DNA of 54,870 nucleotides, taken from assembly GCF_004766045.1 (NCBI RefSeq), contig NZ_SPQQ01000020.1:1-54870 (forward strand), in the 5' to 3' direction. The notes beneath the pieces are model-generated. The model was not told where the DNA came from. It ran no database searches and saw only the letters and a list, made by a program, of their open reading frames with translations. The stretch is from Desulfosporosinus fructosivorans (GTDB taxonomy: Bacteria > Bacillota > Desulfitobacteriia > Desulfitobacteriales > Desulfitobacteriaceae). Shown one piece after another: positions 44,005-53,697 of this stretch (position 1 is the stretch's first letter; each line of letters starts with the position of its first letter). Made by a program: the position numbers and the translations under genes.

Positions 44005-44056
44005 AATGAAGCCTGTTTCCGGACTGATGAACTGAGCTGGAAGCAGGCTTCATTAT
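44005..44056. terminator. Bidirectional terminator
   Basis: AATGAAGCCTG and CAGGCTTCATT pair, with inner TCC/GGA, between the ferredoxin gene and the convergent phosphoesterase gene. Confidence 0.65.
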
Positions 44057-44070
44057 TAAATGGCGTTCTA

Positions 44071-45123
44071 TTATATGACTTTAGGTGAAGCAAACTCGCG
44101 TTGTGTGCCCTCAATCCAGGTTTTGGTTAGAAAGTCCCGCCCTTTAATAAACACTTTGTTATCGATGACTTCTACTATTAGGCCTTCACTCTGGTTAGGA
44201 AGAGGTTTTCCGTTAACGTCTCGTGGTAGGGCGACAGAAGAAGAGTTTACCATGTTAAAATTTTCCTTTATCATTGTGCTAGGGAGAGACAATTGGTGGT
44301 GAATATGACCAGAAAAGAAAAATACCTCGGGATATTTCTTCAGTATTTCGCGAAGTCGATCAGCCTGAGTTATAAAACCATTTACACTAGATCCGAGACG
44401 TGACAATGGTTGATGTAGGAAAACGAAGATGGGTTTACCTGGAGAATAATTCTCCTTAAGTTCCGACTCTAGCCATTCTAATTGTGTATTCGAAAGAAAA
44501 GCTTTATCACCAATAGTTCGATCAGAGATCGCCGATTTTTCGGATCCAAGAAAGATAAAATGATAGCCCTCTAGATATTCGTCATAGTAAACTTGGTCAC
44601 GTCCTGAAAATATAAGAAATCGATTGATAGCTGCAACCTCAGTTTCACCATTGGGGAAGGTTTCGGGACTCCAAGCATCGGTTATTGGATTGTGATTCGC
44701 CTTGTAAAACTCGTGATTACCAATCGTGTAAAAGATTGCTGGAGTGTTTTTTTGACGTGAGATAAGGGTACTTAAAGTATGATAGTCTTGTGGAGTTCCG
44801 TCTCCAAGATCTCCGTTGATGATTAGGTTAGGGACTTGGAGCTGCATAATATCACTTAGCATCTGCTGGAACTTGTTTTGGGCAACAGGATTGGCACGTT
44901 GCACGTGGATGTCACTTACTACGCCGAAAAGTAAGGTTGAAGTTCGTTGACTAAGTTTATTTAATAGGGGTATAGTTGTACGATCGATTGAGGACCTAGA
45001 AGGCTGGGCGATAACAGGTAGGCTACCAACTTGGAGGTTTAGGAAGGAAGCATTGTTGCCTCCAGCAGAGCTGGCTGTTACAAGAAAAAGGAAAGGGAGT
45101 AGAAGGAGTAGGACCTTTTTCAT
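44071..45123 (-). CDS. Secreted calcineurin-like metallophosphoesterase
   Basis: A 350-aa protein with a clear N-terminal signal segment (MKKVLLLLLPFLFLVTASSA), so it acts outside the cytoplasmic membrane. All metallophosphoesterase motifs are present: SDIHV, NGDLGDG, GNHEF, FLHQP and SGHIHH. It would hydrolyse phospho-mono or -diesters with two metal ions; the substrate is unknown. ATG 45123 follows CAGGAGGCAAATC, a strong site; the frame extends 16 codons further upstream without one. Confidence 0.9.
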   Translation of the reverse strand: MKKVLLLLLPFLFLVTASSAGGNNASFLNLQVGSLPVIAQPSRSSIDRTTIPLLNKLSQRTSTLLFGVVSDIHVQRANPVAQNKFQQMLSDIMQLQVPNLIINGDLGDGTPQDYHTLSTLISRQKNTPAIFYTIGNHEFYKANHNPITDAWSPETFPNGETEVAAINRFLIFSGRDQVYYDEYLEGYHFIFLGSEKSAISDRTIGDKAFLSNTQLEWLESELKENYSPGKPIFVFLHQPLSRLGSSVNGFITQADRLREILKKYPEVFFFSGHIHHQLSLPSTMIKENFNMVNSSSVALPRDVNGKPLPNQSEGLIVEVIDNKVFIKGRDFLTKTWIEGTQREFASPKVI

Positions 45124-45311
45124 ATGATTTGCCTCCTGATCGCTAATATTTATAATAAGCTCATTATGCATGTTATTCTCTCTTTGAATAGAGGATAATT
45201 GCGGTAATTCGATATTATTTTTTTCTCACTTCCATAGTATGGATTATCTTAGATTTAGATTTTTTTCATGGAAAGATTTATGATAGAATTGTAATAAGGA
45301 GATGGAATTTA

Positions 45312-45656
45312 ATGGACAAATATCAAGTGGTTTTTCATATTGATGAGCGTGACAAGGGGTTACTAGGATTAAATAATATTGAAAATCTGTTAGCGGATTT
45401 AGGTGAAGACAATGTGAATGCTGAATTAGTTGCAAATCATGAAGGTATCGAAATACTACTCAAAAGCCCTGATACCTATGTGGAACAAATTGTTAGGCTC
45501 GCTAAAATGGGGGTTAAATTTGCTGCTTGCGCCAACGCCATGCGCCAAAGAGGTGTTACTAAGGAGCAGCTAGTTGAATTAGTCCAAGTTGTTCCATCAG
45601 GTGTTGGAGAATTAGTGAAAAAGCAGGCACAAGGATGGGCCTATATTCGTCCGTAA
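45312..45656 (+). CDS. DsrE-family small sulfur-relay-like protein
   Basis: A 114-aa single-domain protein of the DsrE/YchN fold. YQVVFHIDERDKG at the start and KFAACANAMRQRGV with the conserved Cys are typical. Family members bind persulfide sulfur or serve unknown roles. ATG 45312 follows AAGGAGATGGAATTTA. It stands alone; in a likely sulfur-metabolising organism a sulfur-carrier role is possible but not shown. Confidence 0.85.
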   Translation: MDKYQVVFHIDERDKGLLGLNNIENLLADLGEDNVNAELVANHEGIEILLKSPDTYVEQIVRLAKMGVKFAACANAMRQRGVTKEQLVELVQVVPSGVGELVKKQAQGWAYIRP

Positions 45657-45818
45657 TAACAAAGGTCCAGCTCAGACACAGTTTCGACTAGTGTCGAAAA
45701 TCCAGATTGTGGGAGTATCGCAATTGGATCATTTATTGAAAGTGTGATACTGTTCACAGCTTTCCAGCCAAGATTCGCTTATAATTACGGTATGGAAATT
45801 GAGCTGGGAGTGAGTCTA

Positions 45819-46412
45819 GTGCAAGAAGTAAAAAAACTGGGGGAAATCGTGGTTCCGTCTGATCTAGAAAATGCAACTACACAGACGGTACCATCTCTAA
45901 TGATTATGTACTTATCTAAAATGAAAGGCCACAAAAGGACAACTCCCCTTGTGGCGCCTCCACCCTTGGACGTATTTATTACCTGGGTTGGTGCTTTTTT
46001 AGGCATAACAGCTATAGTATTATTCTCTCACAAGTTTGACTTATCGGTAGTGGCTTCCTTTGGAGCATCAGCTGTGTTGATTTACGGTGTTCCTGATGCG
46101 CCTCTATCCCAACCGCGTAATGTAATATTTGGGCATACTCTGTCGGCTGCAGCGGGAGTTGCAACTTTTATGATGTTTGGGTTAACTTGGTGGTCCCCGG
46201 CCTTGGGCACTGCTCTTGCTTTGGTCGTTATGATTATTACTAAGACTACACATCCACCGGGGGGCGCAACTGCACTTTTTGCTGTTTTGAGTAAAGCCCA
46301 TTCTAGCTATATTTTGACACCGATTATGGTCGGAGCGGTTATTTTAGTAATAATCGGAGTTGTGGTCAATAACCTGTCTCCAAATAGACAATACCCGAGG
46401 TATTGGTACTGA
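45819..46412 (+). CDS. HPP-family membrane protein
   Basis: A 197-aa integral membrane protein with four hydrophobic helices and the signature THPPGGATAL. Some HPP proteins move nitrite across chloroplast membranes; bacterial roles are largely unknown. GTG 45819 is preferred, with GGGAGTGA at good spacing; ATG 45792 has no ribosome site. It ends 84 bases before usp copy 4. Confidence 0.82.
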   Translation: MQEVKKLGEIVVPSDLENATTQTVPSLMIMYLSKMKGHKRTTPLVAPPPLDVFITWVGAFLGITAIVLFSHKFDLSVVASFGASAVLIYGVPDAPLSQPRNVIFGHTLSAAAGVATFMMFGLTWWSPALGTALALVVMIITKTTHPPGGATALFAVLSKAHSSYILTPIMVGAVILVIIGVVVNNLSPNRQYPRYWY

Positions 46413-46496
46413 GAAAGTAGATAATCATTATTACTTAAGATCAACTTTGCCTTTATCATGGTAGGTATTATTAATTTATAGAGAGCGGGAGAGGAA

Positions 46497-46922
46497 ATGT
46501 TTAAGAATATTTTGGTTCCGACCGATGCATCTGAATCAGCACAACGTGCTTTGATAACGGCCTTGGAATTAGCGAAGGAGTTTGGCTCCAAAATCGTCCT
46601 TCTGCATGTGGTTTATACACCAGAGGCATTGGGCTATACCCTTTCTAGCGGGATCTCTGTACCCCAAGAAGAAATTAGTATTTACGGGAGAGAGGCTTTG
46701 ACGGCTGCACTGGCTGGAGTTGATACCGGAAATGTACCTATAGAAAAGAAACAACAACCTGGGCATCCAGGATTAGCAATACTAGAGGAGATCGAGAGCG
46801 GTCAAATTGATCTAGTCGTTATGGGAAACCGTGGCTATGGAGCGATTGCCGGATCTTTGCTGGGGAGTGTTAGCCAGCGCGTCTTAAGTAAAGCAAAATG
46901 TCCTGTCATGATTGTTAAATAA
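46497..46922 (+). CDS. UspA-family universal stress protein (classical)
   Basis: A 141-aa protein of ordinary UspA size. ILVPTDASESAQRAL at the start and the nucleotide loop GNRGYGAIAGSLLGSVSQRV at the end give the full G-x2-G-x9-G-S pattern. It does not belong to the longer local subfamily of copies 1-3. GGGAGAGGAA precedes ATG 46497. It may share a transcript with the HPP gene. Confidence 0.92.
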   Translation: MFKNILVPTDASESAQRALITALELAKEFGSKIVLLHVVYTPEALGYTLSSGISVPQEEISIYGREALTAALAGVDTGNVPIEKKQQPGHPGLAILEEIESGQIDLVVMGNRGYGAIAGSLLGSVSQRVLSKAKCPVMIVK

Positions 46923-48593
46923 TAAGATAATGAGGACGCTCAGACGATTGTTTCTGAGTGTCCTCATTATCTTATTGGAATATATGAAAGTATAAGATGT
47001 TGGGAGTTTAATTTGTTTATTTGTTTGTTTGTTTGTTTGAGGATTTTCTTTAGCAAGTACGCAAAGGGATTGTTCAATATCCACAGCATAACTCTCGTTT
47101 ACTAGAGCGAAGATATTATCTCCAGCATAGAGTAGCGTATTCCCTTGGGGTAAGATCTCATGATCGCCTCGTTTAATATTAACCAATAGACAATGCTTAG
47201 GCCAAGCAATTTGTTTAACACATTTGCCACTCATTTCCGAACCTAAACAAACGACAGTTTCGATAAGTAACATGGTTTTCTTTTCGTTGTTGGTACTACC
47301 TTTTTTCGTCAAGATACGATCATAAAGTGCTTCATAAATGGGCTTGTTTTTTAATAGGTCACTGGCTAGATAAGCCACTGTGGAAACAGTAATTAATGCC
47401 CATAAGTGACTAAATGAGCCTGTCATTTCAGTAATGAGTATGCTTCCAGTAATAGGTGCTTTCACGACGGCCGTAAAATAAGCTGCCATAGCAAAGATGA
47501 TAAAATTATTACTATAATACGGGCTAACATGGAAGACTTTTATGATCAAATCGCTGTAGAGATTTCCTGTTAATGCGCCAATCGCTAAGATAGGTAAGAA
47601 TATACCACCTGGTACGCCTGTACCATAGCTAATCAAAGTAAAGAAAAATTTTACTAGTACTAATATGATCAGTAGGCTTATAGGGTATTTATTTTGGCCG
47701 AGAGAGTCTATTAGATGATTCCCTCCACCAAGCACTTCTGGCAGAAAATAGCCTAATAAACATGCAATTAGCAAAGGAATTAAAATAATTAAAGTGTTTG
47801 GCAAACTCATTTTATTTTTTATTTCTAGAGTTTTAAGTAATGAACGGTTGAAAAAGCCCCCGAATAACCCGATGAAAAGACCCAGTCCTATTAAGTAAAT
47901 GTAATAATTAACGGGTAATATCGGGAGTAGGGGGAAATTAAAGGCAGACGTTGAGCCATAGAATAGTTTGGTTACAAAATCTGCTGAAAGAGAGGCCCCA
48001 ACTGCAGACATTAAAATGGCGGGAGAGAAGTTTTTGTTTAGTTCTTCCATTGAAAATATAACACCAGCTAAAGGTGCATTAAAGGCCGCAGCCAAACCTG
48101 CACTTGCTCCGCTCGTAATTAAAAACTTTTCCTCTATTTTTAAACGACCTAAAAGTCTACTTACGCCTTGACCTACTGCGGCTCCTATCTGGACGGAAGG
48201 CCCTTCACGCCCTAATGATAAACCTGCACCAATCGCTAGAACACCACCAACGAACTTAAGTATGAGAACTTTCGCCCACTTCAATTTTATGTGACCCGAT
48301 AAAACCCCTTTCACTTGTGGAATCCCGCTACCACTTACAAGAGGTTCCTTCTTAACAATCAGATTTAGTAAAAATGCTATAAGTCCAAGTCCAACAAGTA
48401 AGATAATAATTTTTGATATTCCCATGTTCTCTAAGTGGAAAATAGATTCTCTGAATGACTCTGCCTGTTCTAAACAGTATCTAAAAGCCACAATAATTAA
48501 GCCTGAAAATAGTCCGATAATAATCCCTTCAAAAAAAACTTTTAGTTTAAAATCACGCCAATGAATCAGTTGGTGAAATGTCTTAGCTGTCAC
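46884..48593 (-). CDS. ClC-family chloride channel/exchanger with C-terminal RCK domain
   Basis: A 569-aa inner-membrane protein. Chloride-site motifs are complete: GSGIP (about residue 85-90), GREGP with the gating Glu, and GVPGGIFLP, so it is probably a Cl-/H+ exchanger. A soluble RCK_C-like domain (about 450-530) is fused: CLLVNIKRGDHEILPQGNTLLYAGDNI. GTG 48593 follows GGGGGG at good spacing; upstream ATGs lack a site. The last 45 residues are odd: the frame crosses a tetranucleotide repeat (about 47011-47040), reads through the terminator and into the end of the usp gene. The genuine end may lie at the repeat. Confidence 0.88.
   Translation of the reverse strand: MTAKTFHQLIHWRDFKLKVFFEGIIIGLFSGLIIVAFRYCLEQAESFRESIFHLENMGISKIIILLVGLGLIAFLLNLIVKKEPLVSGSGIPQVKGVLSGHIKLKWAKVLILKFVGGVLAIGAGLSLGREGPSVQIGAAVGQGVSRLLGRLKIEEKFLITSGASAGLAAAFNAPLAGVIFSMEELNKNFSPAILMSAVGASLSADFVTKLFYGSTSAFNFPLLPILPVNYYIYLIGLGLFIGLFGGFFNRSLLKTLEIKNKMSLPNTLIILIPLLIACLLGYFLPEVLGGGNHLIDSLGQNKYPISLLIILVLVKFFFTLISYGTGVPGGIFLPILAIGALTGNLYSDLIIKVFHVSPYYSNNFIIFAMAAYFTAVVKAPITGSILITEMTGSFSHLWALITVSTVAYLASDLLKNKPIYEALYDRILTKKGSTNNEKKTMLLIETVVCLGSEMSGKCVKQIAWPKHCLLVNIKRGDHEILPQGNTLLYAGDNIFALVNESYAVDIEQSLCVLAKENPQTNKQTNKQIKLPTSYTFIYSNKIMRTLRNNRLSVLIILLFNNHDRTFCFT
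46921..46976. terminator. Bidirectional terminator between usp and ClC
   Basis: AATAAGATAATGAGGAC...CTCAGA pairs with TCTGAG...GTCCTCATTATCTTATT with one mismatch. It begins right at the usp stop. Confidence 0.75.
47011..47040. repeat. Tetranucleotide repeat in the 3' end of the ClC gene
   Basis: On the coding strand, four AAAC units are followed by AAAT AAAC AAAT. Adding one unit would place a TAA stop directly after the repeat; losing one gives another frame that stops inside the terminator hairpin. Length change would thus alter only the C-terminal tail. Confidence 0.7.
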
Positions 48594-49091
48594 AAGATTA
48601 CCCCCCATTAATTTAGAAAACCATATATAGTAGGTATTTATCCTCACAGCAAAATAAGCAGTATTCTATCGAATCATGAGACTCCCACCTTGGCACCCCG
48701 TACTCCGCTTTGGGAGGAGAGTCCCCTACCGAAGTCTCGATGTTCAACTTAAGTTGAACGAGTTCATTGTCGATTTAGCAAATAGGTTATAGGTTCTCAC
48801 TCAAAAAACATATGGAGAAACGTTATATGTTAAAGCTCATGGATACTATATTACATCGCTTTTAATATTGCTTCAAGGAGAAGATGCATTTTGTTGGTAT
48901 ACTGTTATAATGTAGAGTTGCTTGTGGAAAATTAAGAGGTCTGGTACATCAAACTAATTTTGGATTTGTAAAAAAATGATAATTTAGGGTTTTGAAAGTA
49001 AATTATATGGACAAAGGGGCTTAGCAGGTGATATTCTACTTATCGGCGGGTAGCCATCGTGAAATAAAACCGATAGGGAGGCGAACTGTTC
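48594..49091. other. Intergenic region before the topoisomerase pair
   Basis: Holds a dispersed repeat copy (48673-48740) and a perfect TATAAT (48906-48911) without a clear -35 box, likely part of the topoisomerase promoter. Nothing else is seen. Confidence 0.5.
48673..48740. repeat. Dispersed repeat copy
   Basis: GAGACTCCCACCTTGGCACC followed by CCGTACTCCGCTTTGGGAGGA resembles copies near 227, 3793 and 6722. The part ACTCC...GGAGT can fold. Confidence 0.5.
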
Positions 49092-51005
49092 TTGACAGCT
49101 AAGCAATATAATGCAGAATCTATCCAGGTGCTTGAGGGGTTGGAAGCGGTCCGCAAACGTCCTGGCATGTATATTGGTTCCACTGGAAGCAGAGGGCTTC
49201 ACCATCTTGCCTTTGAAATCATTGACAATGCAATTGATGAGGCTGGGGCTGGATTTTGTGATCAAATCGCAGTTACTATTAACATAGATGGGTCAATAAC
49301 GATCGTGGACAATGGACGTGGTATTCCAGTTGACATACATTCTGTCAAGAAAATCGCTGCTGTACGCTTAGCTTTTGAGACGTTACATGCTGGAGGTAAA
49401 TTTGGTGGAGAAACCTATAAAACCTCCGGAGGATTGCATGGAGTCGGAGCAAGCGTGGTCAATGCCTTGTCTGTTTATTTAACAGTTGACATAAAACGAA
49501 ACGGTAAGCTTTATCGAGTTGAGTATGTCAACGGGGGTCAGCTTAAATCGGATTTACACGTCATTGGCAAAAAAATGACAGGCACAGGAACATCTGTGGT
49601 TTTTAAACCCGATCCCCTCATTTTTAAAGAAACGACCGTTTTTAAATATGATTCCTTAAGAAGTCGTTTAATGGAACTGTCTTTTCTGAATAATGGTCTC
49701 ACCATTCTTCTTACTGACCTTCGAGGAGAGACTAAGACAGAAACCTTTACTTCAAAAAATGGGATAATTGGTTTTGTTGATCACTTAATTAAATTATCTA
49801 ATGTTTCCCCCGTACATAAAAAACCGATCTATTTCCAAGGGGAAAAAGAGGATGTAGTTGTGGAGTGTGCCATTCAGTATAACGACGGAGATGATGAATC
49901 GCTACACTCTTATGTCAACAATATCCCGACAGATGAGGGTGGAACTCATGAGTCAGGCTTTCGAACGGCGTTGACAAAAGTCTTCAATAATTACGGACGT
50001 AAAAATAATCTTTTCAAAAAAGATGAGAATCTTATCGGGGATGACCTCAAAGACGGCTTAACGTGTGTGCTATCTCTCAAGGTTAAAGATCCTCAATTTG
50101 AAGGGCAGACCAAGACGAAACTATCCAATATGGAAGTTGAGGGCATTGTTCAGTCGTTGACCAATGAGGGGATCAGTCAATTTTTTGAGCAAAATACTTC
50201 CGTAGCCAAAGACGTGATCCATCGCACGTTGACAACCTGTCTTATAAGACTCGCAGCGAAGAAGGCCAAGGAGCTAAAAAAGAAAGCTCGAGATGCCGAG
50301 GTTAAAGCACTAAGCGGTAAACTTGCAGCCTGTAGTGGAAAGGATAAGACACGTAATGAACTCTTCCTTGTCGAAGGGGACAGTGCAGGTGGTTCTGCTA
50401 AAATGGGACGAGATCGCCGATTTCAAGCCATTCTTCCCTTGCGGGGGAAGGTCATAAACACTTACCGTGCTAAGATCGATAAAGTCTTAGGGAATGAGGA
50501 AATTAGGAGCATTATTACAGCCGTTGGCTCGGGGGTAGGCAAAGAGTTTGATTTAGAGAAGGGCAATTATGCACGTGTATGTATTATGACCGATGCTGAC
50601 ATTGACGGAGCACACATCCGCTGTCTACTGCTGACCTTTTTCTATAGATATATGAAACCCTTGATTTTAAGCGGAAGGGTCTATATCGCGCAATCTCCTT
50701 TGTATAAAGTAGAGAAGGAACGAGGCAAAATTATTCGCTACGCGTTCAACGATCCTGAATTAAAGAAAGAACTCAAGGAATTAGGGAAAACGGCAAAGAT
50801 TTCACGCTATAAAGGACTTGGAGAGATGAATCCAGAACAACTTTGGGAAACAACCCTGAATCCCGCCAATCGACGCATGATTCAGGTAACAATTGATGAT
50901 ACTTTGGAAGCAGAGCGTAAGCTAAGTATCCTGATGAGTGAGCAAGTAGAGCCACGACGCGATTTTTTGATGGAGAATATTGTCTTTACGGACGATGATA
51001 TGTAG
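49092..51005 (+). CDS. parE: Type IIA topoisomerase subunit B (ParE/GyrB-like)
   Basis: A 637-aa ATPase subunit of a type IIA topoisomerase, complete. GHKL ATPase motifs: EIIDNAIDE (Glu/Asn), DNGRGIP, TSGGLHGVGASVVNAL. The TOPRIM domain has EGDSAGGSAK, LPLRGKVINT and MTDADIDGAHI. TTG 49092 follows TAGGGAGGCGAA. The A subunit starts 22 bases downstream. No dnaA, dnaN or recF genes are nearby, as they would be for the main gyrase, and the partner lacks a true GyrA box, so topoisomerase IV is favoured. GyrB remains possible. Confidence 0.85.
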   Translation: MTAKQYNAESIQVLEGLEAVRKRPGMYIGSTGSRGLHHLAFEIIDNAIDEAGAGFCDQIAVTINIDGSITIVDNGRGIPVDIHSVKKIAAVRLAFETLHAGGKFGGETYKTSGGLHGVGASVVNALSVYLTVDIKRNGKLYRVEYVNGGQLKSDLHVIGKKMTGTGTSVVFKPDPLIFKETTVFKYDSLRSRLMELSFLNNGLTILLTDLRGETKTETFTSKNGIIGFVDHLIKLSNVSPVHKKPIYFQGEKEDVVVECAIQYNDGDDESLHSYVNNIPTDEGGTHESGFRTALTKVFNNYGRKNNLFKKDENLIGDDLKDGLTCVLSLKVKDPQFEGQTKTKLSNMEVEGIVQSLTNEGISQFFEQNTSVAKDVIHRTLTTCLIRLAAKKAKELKKKARDAEVKALSGKLAACSGKDKTRNELFLVEGDSAGGSAKMGRDRRFQAILPLRGKVINTYRAKIDKVLGNEEIRSIITAVGSGVGKEFDLEKGNYARVCIMTDADIDGAHIRCLLLTFFYRYMKPLILSGRVYIAQSPLYKVEKERGKIIRYAFNDPELKKELKELGKTAKISRYKGLGEMNPEQLWETTLNPANRRMIQVTIDDTLEAERKLSILMSEQVEPRRDFLMENIVFTDDDM

Positions 51006-51027
51006 AGTTTAGGGGAGATAATACAGG

Positions 51028-53448
51028 ATGAGCATTACGGAAGATAATATTATTCAGCGGCCACTCGAAGACGTTTTACCAGAAGCGTTCTTAGGTTATT
51101 CTAAACATGTTATATTGCAGCGGGCCGTTCCTGATGTTAGAGACGGGCTTAAGCCGGTTCATCGCAGAATTCTTTTTTCCATGGACGAAATTGGAATGCA
51201 CCCGGATAAACCCTACAGCAAGTCAGCTCGCTTGGTAGGGGACTGTATGGGAAAATATCATCCCCACGGAGACTCTTCAATCTATGAATCCGCAGTTCGT
51301 ATGGCTCAACCGTGGGCAACAAGATACCCTATGGTGGATGGCCAGGGGAACTTCGGTTCAATCGATGGAGATAATGCAGCTGCTATGCGTTACACGGAAA
51401 TGAAAATGACGCATTTATCCCACCTGATGACCCAAGATATTGAGAAGAATACGGTTCTTTTCAAAGCAAACTATGATCAACGACTGAAAGAGCCTGTCGT
51501 GCTCCCAAGCCCTTTTCCTAACCTCTTAGTTAACGGAGGGTCTGGAATTGCTGTCGGTATGATGTCTAATATGCCTCCTCATAATTTGCGGGAAGTCGTA
51601 ACAAGTGTGATCCTTCAAATAGATAATCCTCGGATTACAATTGATGAACTCATGGAGAAGGTGAGTGGACCAGACTTCCCCACGGGTGGATTGATTATAG
51701 GCACTGAGGGTATTGTCAATGCCTATAAAACTGGTCGTGGCAAAGTGACGATGCGTGGTAAGGCGATGATCGAACAAGGTTTAAATGGCAAAAGCTTAAT
51801 CGTGATCACTGAGATTCCATATCAAGTTAATAAATCAACGCTGGCCGCCAAAATTGAAACATTGGCAGATTTGGGGAAGATCGAAGGAATTAGCGAGGTC
51901 AGGGATGAATCTGATCGGGAGGGGATTCGACTTGTTGTCGAATGCCGAAAAGAAGCCGATCCCTTGATCGTCTTACGTCTCCTGTATAAACACACTCAGA
52001 TGGAAGATACCTTTGGGATTATCAATTTAGTCATCACGGCAGAGGGCACGCCTAAGGTCCTTGGTCTTAAAGAGATCAATGCGGCATTCATAAAACATCG
52101 CAGAATCGTTGTCACAAAACGCACAGAATTCGACTTAGAAAAGGCTCGTCTAAAAGCTCACATCCTTGAAGGATTAGTGATTGCTATAAATAACCTTGAT
52201 GAAGTGATTGCTATTATACGGGCCAGTAAAACACCTTCGATTGCCAGGGCAGCACTTATTACTCGTTTTGAATTATCCGAGATCCAAGCCCAGGCAATCT
52301 TGGATATGAGGCTGCAAAACTTAACAAATTTTGAACTAGAAGGAATTCTGAAGGAACATGCTGAGGTCTTAAAACACATTGCAGAGTTAGAAAGTATCCT
52401 GGCAAATGTGAACAAGGTTTATGATATTATCAAGAAAGAACTTAAAGACATCTCCGACAAGTACGGGGATGAACGACGTACGCTCATTCTGCCTGAAGAA
52501 ATGAGGGATCAGCTTGATCTAAGCTCCTTTGAGGAACCTGAAAATCACATCGAAGTTATGCTCACAGCGAATGGATTTATTAAAAGGATGCCTCTCCAAA
52601 CAAAGAAAAATAAGGGGAGTGCTTTAATCTGCGCTTTTAAGGATGGAGATACTCTAACAGAGAGGATTACTTGCACTGACAAAGATATCCTTTATTTCTT
52701 TACTCATACCGGAAAGTTCTACAGCATTAAGGCTAGAATAATCCCTGAAGCAAGAAATAAAGATAAAGGGGGTCCCCTAACTAATTTATTCCCGTTGCCT
52801 ATGGGAGAAAAAGTAGTCTCTACCCTTTCCATCAAGGATGTACCAGAGGGGTTATTCTTCATATTTATCACGAAGGATGGACAGGTCATGCGGAGCGCAG
52901 CCAGTGATTTTGTTAACGCTCGTTCTTCGGAGGCTATGGGACTTAAAGAGGGGGACGCCGTGGTGAAGGTGTTCTTGGGAGATAGCCAAGGGGAATTATT
53001 CCTCGTTTCACATCAAGGACAATCAATACGGTACTTGGAAGCCGAAATCAACCCAATGGGGCGAAAATCACGCGGTGTCAAAGGAATGGCTTTAGGCAGT
53101 GAGGATCGGCTTGTTGATGCAATCCTATTGTCCAATTCAAAGGAAAACCCTTTGGGGGATTTAGTGACAGTGACTGAACGAGGTTTTGTAAAACGTACCT
53201 CGTTTGAGGAATATAAACCTCAAGCTCGGGCCGGAAAAGGAATTGCAATTAGCAAGGTAGACCCAGTAGGAACTGGCTTTGTCGTGGGTGTTACTCACGG
53301 TAATGATGGTGATATATTTCATGTTATACAAGATAGTGGCACGGTAACCCAGATTGAAATGAAGAACGTTAAAGCAGAGCCACGGGCAAAAGCCGGTGCG
53401 CAATGGATCCCTGTTTTGCTGAACGATTACACGATTAGGATTATATAG
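51028..53448 (+). CDS. parC: Type IIA topoisomerase subunit A (ParC/GyrA-like)
   Basis: An 806-aa DNA-cleaving subunit. The N-terminal breakage domain has AVPDVRDGLKPVHRRILF, KYHPHGDSSIYE and the catalytic Tyr in AAAMRYTEMKM. A coiled-coil region and six C-terminal beta-pinwheel blades follow from about residue 505 (NGFIKRM, TGKFYSI, DGQVMRS, QGQSIRY, RGFVKRT, SGTVTQI). The GyrA box (QRRGGKG) is degenerate: GRKSRGVKG near residue 680. That fits ParC or a specialised gyrase. The length equals that of typical Firmicute ParC. AGGGGAGATAATACAGG stands before ATG 51028. Confidence 0.87.
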   Translation: MSITEDNIIQRPLEDVLPEAFLGYSKHVILQRAVPDVRDGLKPVHRRILFSMDEIGMHPDKPYSKSARLVGDCMGKYHPHGDSSIYESAVRMAQPWATRYPMVDGQGNFGSIDGDNAAAMRYTEMKMTHLSHLMTQDIEKNTVLFKANYDQRLKEPVVLPSPFPNLLVNGGSGIAVGMMSNMPPHNLREVVTSVILQIDNPRITIDELMEKVSGPDFPTGGLIIGTEGIVNAYKTGRGKVTMRGKAMIEQGLNGKSLIVITEIPYQVNKSTLAAKIETLADLGKIEGISEVRDESDREGIRLVVECRKEADPLIVLRLLYKHTQMEDTFGIINLVITAEGTPKVLGLKEINAAFIKHRRIVVTKRTEFDLEKARLKAHILEGLVIAINNLDEVIAIIRASKTPSIARAALITRFELSEIQAQAILDMRLQNLTNFELEGILKEHAEVLKHIAELESILANVNKVYDIIKKELKDISDKYGDERRTLILPEEMRDQLDLSSFEEPENHIEVMLTANGFIKRMPLQTKKNKGSALICAFKDGDTLTERITCTDKDILYFFTHTGKFYSIKARIIPEARNKDKGGPLTNLFPLPMGEKVVSTLSIKDVPEGLFFIFITKDGQVMRSAASDFVNARSSEAMGLKEGDAVVKVFLGDSQGELFLVSHQGQSIRYLEAEINPMGRKSRGVKGMALGSEDRLVDAILLSNSKENPLGDLVTVTERGFVKRTSFEEYKPQARAGKGIAISKVDPVGTGFVVGVTHGNDGDIFHVIQDSGTVTQIEMKNVKAEPRAKAGAQWIPVLLNDYTIRII

Positions 53449-53697
53449 CATCATTCTGAAACACTTTCTATACCTTGTCTTAATCACTGTGTTTTGCCGA
53501 ATGTAAGATTTTGATTGTTTTCTGTATAGCTACTTTCACGTATTTCTTAATCAATAAGATCACACTTTGGACAATACTTATTGTCCGTGCGGGGACTTTT
53601 GTTAAAGATATACGTGCCACTGAAAACTTTAGTTTGAATAAAGAAGTTGCCGTAATAACATAATAAAAAGAAAACGTGCTTAAAGTGGGAGGTAGAA

